Source: Candidatus Woesearchaeota archaeon CG10_big_fil_rev_8_21_14_0_10_32_24 (GTDB taxonomy: Archaea > Nanobdellota > Nanobdellia > Woesearchaeales > GW2011-AR9). From it: a DNA stretch of 10,880 nt. The position numbers and the translations under genes are program-made. The DNA lies in NCBI GenBank assembly GCA_002763025.1, contig PCYG01000018.1, positions 1 to 10,880 on the forward strand, read 5' to 3'. The stretch's first letter is position 1, and every line of letters begins with the position of its first letter. The notes under the pieces were generated by a model. It was not told where the DNA came from and made no database searches. It was given only the letters and a program-made list of their open reading frames with translations. Positions 5,818-10,880 of the stretch are shown here, piece after piece.

Positions 5818-8057
5818 ACAAATTATTTGTGACTATATTAATTTTAATATTATTTTGTAACTCTTTTTCAGTATATGCTATTTTTGGATATAGTGATGCA
5901 GAACAATATCAAAATAGTTTAACAGAAAACCCTTCTAATTCATTTGCAACTGATTCTGCAAAAACATGGGAAACTATTGAAAGTAATCCAGAACTCATGA
6001 ATGATCCTAAAGTTGCTGCGGAGGCATTTAAAAATAATCCTGCGAGAGCATCAGAATTTCTTAATAGAAATCCTGATTTTTTTTCAAAACCACATATTGT
6101 AAAAAATTTTGAAACTGCAATTAAGAAGGATATTGGATTACTTAATAAAAATACAAATGCGAAAGAAAACTGGTTAAAACAAAAATATAATATCAAAATG
6201 ACTGATAAAAATACTGAAATTAAAAAATTTGACGGAATGTATTTATCAACTGGTGGGAGTGGTGCTACAACATTTGCAATCAATGATCTCCCTAATGCAA
6301 TAGTCTTCAAAGATGGTTCCATATCACTTCGTGGAGCCTTATATAGTGGAGGAAGAATATGGTCTAGTCAACATGACCAAGTGAAATATCCTAAATATGA
6401 AGTTGATGGAGGTACTTTTACTGGAAAATTGAAAGAAGGATTTCTAGAAGTTAATGGTAAGAATTTTAATGTAATTGATCTTGATGGAGTCACAACTGTA
6501 TTTAAAGGTAAGGGTCATTATGAATCATCGGATAATGGAGAAAAATTTACAGGAATATTTGTGCGAGATAAAAATACAATTGTTGAAGGAAGTTTGTTTA
6601 AGAAAAAAGGGTCTAGAGATACAGATTATGTTTTTGTTGGTGATACTAAAGTTACAAAAAAAGATAAAACAGTCATTACTTTGGGTAAAACAAAAAATGG
6701 AAAAGAGGGCGTTGATAGAGTTGTTTATTATTCTGAAGAGAAAGATCCCGATAAACATTGTAATAGTGCTGATAAAAAATATACTTGTGTCTCAAATGTT
6801 GGTTCACGTAGTTCTCAAGGAAAGTACCGTGAACGTTTAGGTGTCAAAGATGTAAAGGATCAAGTTAAGGTTGAAGTGAAAACTCCTGTATTTTATAGTA
6901 ATGTTGATGTAGAAAATATTGAAGATGGAGAAGTTACAGTTGAATCTACTAAAGAGATTATTAAAAAAAAAAAAGGAGTACGGGTAGTTACTGAAAAAAC
7001 TATTAGTAAAATTACAATTACAAGTCCCACTGAAGATGAAAAAAAGAAAGGTAAAACAGTAGATATCAAGGTTAAAGGAAAACTTTCAGGAACAAATGCA
7101 GGAAGATTAGATATTGTATCAAACAAAAACCCTGAATGTGAAGGTGAAAATTGTTTACAGGAATTAAAACATTGGTCCTCAAATAATCTTCAAAAGGATA
7201 CAAAATATTTTTCTAATAGAAACAGGAATAAATTTGCAACTTGCGATATTGGTGTTAATTGTGAGAAAGAATTTGCAAAAACCTTTGGGAAAATTGTGGG
7301 TCCACGAGGTAAGGAACCACAAATGACAATTATTGTTGCAGGCGATAATGCTAATACTGCAAAAAGTCTTGAACGATCACAATGTAAAATTATTGGATGT
7401 TATATACTTAATTCCCGGGATATTCCTTCAACGACAAAAAGTGAAACTCTTGTTGTTGGCGGTCATCATTGGTCTGATTCAAGGGGTCATGAAAGTGATA
7501 GATATGTTTGGAGAGATGCAGTTGATAAAGAAAAACATATTAATGGATGGAAAGATCCACATACAGGTAAGGTTCATGAATCTTTCAAAGAGGGGAGAAT
7601 ACCAACATATAATGATCATAACCCAATTGATAAAATTTACTTAGATGGAAAGGCAGATAGTGGTTCAAAATTTGCATCATTACCTACAGGAAATGTTAAA
7701 CATATAGAATTTAGTGCTTGCAACACTGGAAGATCAGATGAAACACCTCTTGCTAAAACTATATCTAAAAAATATAAAACTTTAAAATCTGTTAAAGGAT
7801 GGAATGGAAAAGCACCTTTATATGATAATCTTAAAAAAGTAAGTGCAATAGGAGAACAGATTAATTTTCAAAAAAGAAAGGAAGCAAAAGGATCTGCCTC
7901 ACTTGTTATGAAAGATCAATCTGGAAACTGGGTTTATACCTCAGATGGAATTACTTGTCAGAGATTTTTTGATAAAGCACAAAATGGAAAATGGATTGAT
8001 AATCCTGTATCTTGTAGTTCTATTGCTATGGCTGGTGGTGGATTAATTGCATCTTAA
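5814..8057 (+). CDS. Secreted 747-aa protein with a putative caspase-like (clan CD) C-terminal domain
   Basis: From GTG 5814 the product begins with a signal peptide (residues 1-22: N-K-L-F-V-T-I-L-I-L-I-L-F-C, probable cut after Y-A), so it is exported. Residues about 50-125 are helical with repeated N-P motifs (N-P-E-L, N-N-P-A-R, R-N-P-D-F). Residues about 140-300 are G- and D-rich short strands resembling a beta-helix or beta-solenoid. Residues 310-500 hold paired cysteines (C316/C325, C442/C447, C477/C483) that may form disulfides. In the C-terminal part, T-L-V-V-G-G-H-H-W (H551, H552) and H-I-E-F-S-A-C-N-T-G (C636) match the strand-His and strand-S-A-C-x-T-G layout of caspase/CHAT-like peptidases. 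The spacing of ~84 residues is longer than in classic caspases, and the usual H-G pair is not seen. Peptidase activity is therefore a hypothesis, while secretion is well supported. The gene is coupled to the upstream adhesin-like gene and its stop overlaps the convergent transpeptidase gene. A 12-A run at 6963-6974 lies inside the frame. Confidence 0.85.
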   Translation: MNKLFVTILILILFCNSFSVYAIFGYSDAEQYQNSLTENPSNSFATDSAKTWETIESNPELMNDPKVAAEAFKNNPARASEFLNRNPDFFSKPHIVKNFETAIKKDIGLLNKNTNAKENWLKQKYNIKMTDKNTEIKKFDGMYLSTGGSGATTFAINDLPNAIVFKDGSISLRGALYSGGRIWSSQHDQVKYPKYEVDGGTFTGKLKEGFLEVNGKNFNVIDLDGVTTVFKGKGHYESSDNGEKFTGIFVRDKNTIVEGSLFKKKGSRDTDYVFVGDTKVTKKDKTVITLGKTKNGKEGVDRVVYYSEEKDPDKHCNSADKKYTCVSNVGSRSSQGKYRERLGVKDVKDQVKVEVKTPVFYSNVDVENIEDGEVTVESTKEIIKKKKGVRVVTEKTISKITITSPTEDEKKKGKTVDIKVKGKLSGTNAGRLDIVSNKNPECEGENCLQELKHWSSNNLQKDTKYFSNRNRNKFATCDIGVNCEKEFAKTFGKIVGPRGKEPQMTIIVAGDNANTAKSLERSQCKIIGCYILNSRDIPSTTKSETLVVGGHHWSDSRGHESDRYVWRDAVDKEKHINGWKDPHTGKVHESFKEGRIPTYNDHNPIDKIYLDGKADSGSKFASLPTGNVKHIEFSACNTGRSDETPLAKTISKKYKTLKSVKGWNGKAPLYDNLKKVSAIGEQINFQKRKEAKGSASLVMKDQSGNWVYTSDGITCQRFFDKAQNGKWIDNPVSCSSIAMAGGGLIAS

Positions 8058-8866
8058 GGTTTGATTATAATTTTAGTTTTTGGGTTACCTTTATAACATC
8101 CACTTTTAGCAAAAACGAAGACTTCATCTATGTCTTCATTATCTAAACCCATACAACCATGAGTCCAATTTTTACCTGTATCATAACCACCACTTCCATG
8201 TATTTCTACAAATCCGCCTAAATGAGTGTTCATGGGGGGTTTTTGACAATTTTGATTTTTCTCTGTAATTAATTGAGCTTCCCTTTTGGTAATTAAATTA
8301 TCTTTCAATCCTCTTTGAGCATCTTCAATAGTTGGATAATTAATTAATAAGGCTTTATTGAAATGACTATTTGGATTTTTTGCTACAACATAAAATTCAC
8401 CTTCTGGAGTTCTTCTATCACCTTGTTTCTTTTTATCTCCGGTAGGCCTATATCCTAAAGCGGTATCATATTCTTTAATAAGAATATTATTAAGATATAC
8501 ACCCAATACATTTCTTGATTTTTCAACAACAATCATTCTAGTTGGTTTTTGTGAATTAGAATTAGTTTTAAAATTATCAATTAATTCTTCTAATGAAATA
8601 CCTTCATTGTATAATTTTGGTTTTTCTTGTTTTTCCTTAATTATTGAAGGTATCATAAACTTCGTAAAATCATTATTAATTACGGGAAGTGTCATAAATT
8701 CCGTAAAATCATTTTTAATTACTGACACTTCAGAAACATAAGTGATCTCTTTTTCTTTTTGTGTTACATAATTAATTAAAGGTATAGTAGCTGTTCCCAA
8801 TGCTAATGCTCCTAACAAACCAAAATATGCTAATTCTTTTCTTATTTTTTTAAGATTAGATATCAT
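8054..8866 (-). CDS. Membrane-anchored YkuD-family L,D-transpeptidase
   Basis: In bacteria, YkuD enzymes form 3-3 cross-links in peptidoglycan or attach proteins to it, using a catalytic cysteine. This 270-aa product has a hydrophobic segment at about residues 13-34 (uncleaved anchor or signal) and a linker with a 13-residue tandem repeat (about 48-73; N-D-F-T-x-F-M in both copies). The YkuD domain runs from about 110 to the end. The catalytic signature is intact: E-I-H-G (H223), then T-H-G-C-M-G-L (H236, G237, C238). R-R-T-P-E-G-E-F-Y-V (151-160) is the usual strand of this fold. Residues about 163-215 hold a longer insert than in minimal YkuD domains. The gene has its own leaderless-type promoter and converges on the secreted putative protease gene with overlapping stops. 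Its substrate in an archaeon is unclear; a peptide-bearing surface polymer, a surface protein, or the wall of another cell are all possible. Confidence 0.92.
   Translation of the reverse strand: MISNLKKIRKELAYFGLLGALALGTATIPLINYVTQKEKEITYVSEVSVIKNDFTEFMTLPVINNDFTKFMIPSIIKEKQEKPKLYNEGISLEELIDNFKTNSNSQKPTRMIVVEKSRNVLGVYLNNILIKEYDTALGYRPTGDKKKQGDRRTPEGEFYVVAKNPNSHFNKALLINYPTIEDAQRGLKDNLITKREAQLITEKNQNCQKPPMNTHLGGFVEIHGSGGYDTGKNWTHGCMGLDNEDIDEVFVFAKSGCYKGNPKTKIIIKP
8653..8722. repeat. 39-bp in-frame tandem duplication in the transpeptidase linker
   Basis: The sequence starting TCATAAACTTCGTAAAATCA at 8653-8691 is repeated at 8692-8722, with 28 of the first 31 positions identical by eye. Because 39 is a multiple of 3, the duplication stays in frame and yields two 13-residue units (N-D-F-T-x-F-M) between the membrane anchor and the catalytic domain. 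It probably arose by slippage and lengthens the spacer. Confidence 0.85.
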
Positions 8867-8885
8867 AAGGGGTTATGTCAGAAAT

Positions 8886-8899
8886 AAGTTTATAAACTT
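8886..8899 (-). promoter_or_regulatory. Palindromic TATA promoter of the transpeptidase gene
   Basis: AAGTTTATAAACTT is a perfect 14-bp palindrome containing TTTATAAA (8889-8896). On the minus strand its centre lies about 26-27 nt before ATG 8866, exactly as in the promoter at 4443-4458, and again no Shine-Dalgarno is present before the ATG. This indicates a leaderless transcript starting at or next to the start codon. It sits in the 37-nt gap after the stop of the upstream membrane-protein gene, so the transpeptidase can be transcribed independently. Confidence 0.65.
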
Positions 8900-8903
8900 T
8901 TTG

Positions 8904-9722
8904 TTACTTTTTAGTGATATTTTGAAGGGTGTTTATTCTAACCCAATTAATAAACAAAAATGTTAATACGGAATTTAAGAACATTGTTAGGACTGGTTGA
9001 AATTGTAATGTAAATCTGAATGGAAGTAAGATAACAGATAGAATGATTGCCACAAGGCAAGCCACAAGAAAGAGTTTTGATATTTGTATGATAGATTTAC
9101 GCATAATATGATAAGATTGTTCTATGGCTTTAAAAACACGTAATTCTGATGCAAAGGAGGAGAATGTGATGAAGAGTAGAATTAGATAAAGAATGATTCC
9201 AAAGAGATTGATGTATAATGTGCTTAAGTCTATTAATGATTGTGGATATAATCCTGATCCAATAATACTATTGTAAAATGTTTCTCCAATAAATGAGACA
9301 ATTTGAAGTAATAATATTTTTACTATGAGAAATGCAATAACATAAATCGCTGTTGGAATCATAAGTTCTATTGCAAGTAAAAACCATTTATAGAATGGCA
9401 CCCATTTTTTGCCTAACGTTTTCCATACAAAAGATCGTGAAAATGTAATTGCGAATAAAATAATTATGAAAAATATAATCATACCTACAAAAAATGTCAC
9501 AAGATCAGATTGGAAAGATTGCACTTGTTCAATTGGTGCAGAAAGTAAGAAGTTTTGTAAACCTTCTACAGTTTGCCCTTGAAGAATTGAAGATACTTTC
9601 GTAAGCCAGAAACCGCTTGAAACAAAGAAAATTAGAATCACGCCCCAAAATGTAACGAAGTCTATCGCGAATGTTTTCAAAAATGTTTTGTCCAATTTGA
9701 AATATTTTTTTATATTTACCAT
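8904..9722 (-). CDS. Six-helix integral membrane protein of unknown function
   Basis: I do not recognise the family. The 272-aa product is mostly hydrophobic, with likely transmembrane segments at about residues 18-40, 74-95, 114-145 (one long or two short), 168-190, 214-235 and 243-261. There are no cysteine clusters, nucleotide-binding loops or obvious catalytic motifs. The segment E-L-R-V-F-K-A-I-E-Q-S-Y-H-I-M-R-K-S (193-210) is an amphipathic cytoplasmic loop, which resembles the general layout of the small archaeal/bacterial membrane proteins often annotated as DUFs. Basic residues at the N-terminus (K-K-Y-F-K) suggest that end is cytoplasmic. It lies between a cysteine-rich exported protein and the transpeptidase, all on the minus strand. 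An envelope role is inferred only from that context. Confidence 0.85.
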   Translation of the reverse strand: MVNIKKYFKLDKTFLKTFAIDFVTFWGVILIFFVSSGFWLTKVSSILQGQTVEGLQNFLLSAPIEQVQSFQSDLVTFFVGMIIFFIIILFAITFSRSFVWKTLGKKWVPFYKWFLLAIELMIPTAIYVIAFLIVKILLLQIVSFIGETFYNSIIGSGLYPQSLIDLSTLYINLFGIILYLILLFITFSSFASELRVFKAIEQSYHIMRKSIIQISKLFLVACLVAIILSVILLPFRFTLQFQPVLTMFLNSVLTFLFINWVRINTLQNITKK

Positions 9723-9738
9723 AAACTTTGTAAAGTTT
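9723..9738. repeat. Perfect inverted repeat just before the membrane-protein start codon
   Basis: AAACTTTGTAAAGTTT is a 7-bp inverted repeat with a 2-bp centre. It ends directly at the start codon of the minus-strand membrane-protein gene (ATG at 9722-9720). It could be an operator or a weak hairpin at the ribosome binding region; no Shine-Dalgarno site is present there. At this base composition, chance occurrence cannot be excluded. Confidence 0.4.
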
Positions 9739-9746
9739 AATAAAAT

Positions 9747-9772
9747 ATGGGTTTCACTTCGTTCAAGCCCAT
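9747..9772 (-). terminator. Candidate hairpin terminator after the cysteine-rich protein gene
   Basis: ATGGGTTT (9747-9754) can pair with AAGCCCAT (9765-9772), giving an 8-bp stem with one G-U pair and a 10-nt loop. On the minus strand it lies downstream of the stop of the cysteine-rich gene and is followed by ATTTTATT, so it may end or process that transcript. The flanking CATATTTTA (minus strand) is also a weak TATA candidate for the membrane-protein gene, so terminator and promoter may be superimposed in this 92-nt spacer. Confidence 0.4.
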
Positions 9773-9814
9773 TAAACTATTTTCCTCATTTGTTATATTA
9801 TTAATCATTATTTT

Positions 9815-10880
9815 TTACCATTCGTTACTTATTTTGACAGCGCCGTTATTTACAGAAACTGTTTCTGTATCTGTATCAGATGTGAATATGACAGTGCCTA
9901 TTTCTGCTTTCTTGATGGTGTAGCACACGTCTTTGATTGGGACTGTATTATCGCCTTCAGCGAAAACAACTACTGGGCTTGCAACACTTGAACCTGCACC
10001 TGCAATTCCACCTAGTACTGGATTTATCCCACCCATACTTCTTGATAACGTATATGGGGGTTTGATCCATTTAATACAAACAGGTATATTTTCATAATCC
10101 TTATCACTATAATGTGTAATCATATTATTATCCGTTTCACCATTTTGAAGTTTAATTGTTTTATCATTTAATTTTGTATTACCTAAATATAAATTAAATT
10201 CTACAGCAGATGATTCATCCCCGTATGGTGTAAATCCTAAATCGCTAGGTGCAGTGACACCCCAACTGATTTTATAGAAAAATGCTTTAACTGGTGTGTC
10301 ATCACCTTCTTTATCGTAACAGAAACTATCATCAGGATTACAATATAATTTTCCTGGACACACAAATTCTTTTTCTGCTTCTGGATCTAAGTTATGCATA
10401 CATAGTAATGGCGTTTTCTCTTCAAACATTTCTGCTTGAATTGCAGCCACTGCTACGAAGTCTGTACCTGTAAGCCCACCGGGACGTTCAATGAATGCAA
10501 ATCCATCTCCTTGGTTATCTGTTGGTGTTTCATAACACACAGAGGATTCCCAATAATCTTCAGAGATGACGGAACCAGCAAACCATCTATCAATATCATT
10601 TGCGAGTTTGTTTGCATAAATGTCGCCGAATAATGCATTAGAAATCCCACTCCATCCACTGAATCCATTCAGTATTTGTCCACCAACTTGCTGCCATTCT
10701 TGTTGGCCTGCGAAGAGAAGACCCGTTGATCTTTTGTCATTTGTGTCTTTAATTACCTTTATACATTCTTTGTCACATGACTTACTAACAACTATTTTAT
10801 CAACATCTTTTCCATTTGTTTTAGAACAAGGTTGCTTTTCACAAACATAATCATTATCTGAACTAAAGAAATAACTCTTA
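9815..10880 (-). CDS. Cysteine-rich, probably extracytoplasmic protein (C-terminal part, start outside window)
   Basis: The frame reading left from 10880 to the TAA at 9815-9817 is open throughout, so the visible part encodes about 354 residues and continues beyond the window. The GTG at 10538-10540 is not the start; sense-looking sequence continues on its upstream side (G-D-I-Y-A-N-K-L-A-N-D-I-D-R-W-F). Eleven cysteines occur, several as close pairs (V-C-E-K-Q-P-C; S-C-D-K-E-C; F-V-C-P-G-K-L-Y-C), which suggests disulfides outside the cell. The tryptophan- and glycine-rich part (G-Q-Q-E-W-Q-Q-V-G-G-Q, then G-F-S-G-W-S-G-I) precedes a beta-rich C-terminus that could be an Ig-like fold (V-E-F-N-L-Y-L-G-N-T, then V-C-I-K-W). 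I recognise no catalytic motif. A surface or secreted role is inferred; no signal peptide can be checked because the N-terminus is missing. Confidence 0.8.
   Translation of the reverse strand, partial: KSYFFSSDNDYVCEKQPCSKTNGKDVDKIVVSKSCDKECIKVIKDTNDKRSTGLLFAGQQEWQQVGGQILNGFSGWSGISNALFGDIYANKLANDIDRWFAGSVISEDYWESSVCYETPTDNQGDGFAFIERPGGLTGTDFVAVAAIQAEMFEEKTPLLCMHNLDPEAEKEFVCPGKLYCNPDDSFCYDKEGDDTPVKAFFYKISWGVTAPSDLGFTPYGDESSAVEFNLYLGNTKLNDKTIKLQNGETDNNMITHYSDKDYENIPVCIKWIKPPYTLSRSMGGINPVLGGIAGAGSSVASPVVVFAEGDNTVPIKDVCYTIKKAEIGTVIFTSDTDTETVSVNNGAVKISNEW

Noticed and set aside
5909..6322. 137-aa open frame on the minus strand
   Set aside because: It lies wholly inside the well-supported secreted-protein gene in an opposing frame and shows no recognisable domain or promoter.
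6475..6840. 121-aa open frame in another plus-strand frame inside the secreted-protein gene
   Set aside because: Low-complexity I/K/L-rich translation typical of an AT-rich shadow frame, with no start signals.
9815..10540. A complete 241-aa gene starting at GTG 10540
   Set aside because: The same frame stays open to the window end with protein-like sequence, so the GTG is internal and the gene is 5'-truncated by the window edge.
10620..10850. 76-aa plus-strand open frame near the right end
   Set aside because: It is opposite the continuing minus-strand cysteine-rich gene, and its Pro/Cys/Ser-rich translation is what that gene's reverse complement would produce.

Overview
The window comes from an AT-rich archaeon. 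The evidence is an archaeal/eukaryotic-type ribosomal protein and RNA polymerase cluster (uS13, uS4, uS11, Rpo3/RpoD, eL18, uL13, uS9, Rpo10/RpoN), TATA-box promoters placed about 26-27 nt before ATG codons (leaderless style), and an archaeal class III-like (K/R-G-Q) signal sequence. The low GC, the compact ATGA/GTGA gene overlaps and the 'RGQ-ITVFIIIG' type N-terminus suggest a DPANN lineage (Woesearchaeota/Pacearchaeota-like). That placement is inference, because no 16S rRNA or phylogenetic marker was compared.

Region 1 (1-4202, + strand) is one tightly packed operon: promoter candidate, S13, S4, S11, Rpo3, L18e, L13, S9, an unrecognised 94-aa protein, and Rpo10. Genes overlap or lie within a few bases of each other. 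The unrecognised gene occupies the usual S9-Rpo10 junction and is linked to Rpo10 by an ATGA overlap, so it is a candidate lineage-specific ribosome- or RNAP-associated factor. The Rpo3 has kept the region of the ferredoxin-like insertion but has no cysteine cluster there. Rpo6/RpoK and S2, common distal members of this cluster in other archaea, are not present here.

Region 2 (4203-4479) is a very AT-rich intergenic stretch. It holds two oligo-T tracts (probable terminator), a duplicated ~70-bp unit containing a perfect 36-bp direct repeat, and a clear BRE/TATA promoter.

Region 3 (4480-8866) holds envelope and extracellular genes. A pilin-like signal-anchored protein with two cadherin/He_PIG-like C-terminal domains is translationally coupled (GTGA overlap) to a 747-aa secreted protein. 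The C-terminal part of that protein has the hydrophobic-strand/His and hydrophobic-strand/S-A-C-N-T-G arrangement of caspase-like (clan CD) peptidases. Convergent to it, with overlapping stop codons, is a membrane-anchored YkuD-family L,D-transpeptidase with an intact catalytic motif, notable in an organism expected to lack peptidoglycan.

Region 4 (8904-10880, - strand) has a six-helix membrane protein of unknown function, a palindrome/hairpin-rich spacer, and the C-terminal 354 residues of a cysteine-rich, probably extracytoplasmic protein whose start lies beyond the window. Regions 3 and 4 together look like a cell-surface locus next to the housekeeping operon. A joint function for these proteins is inference from proximity only.
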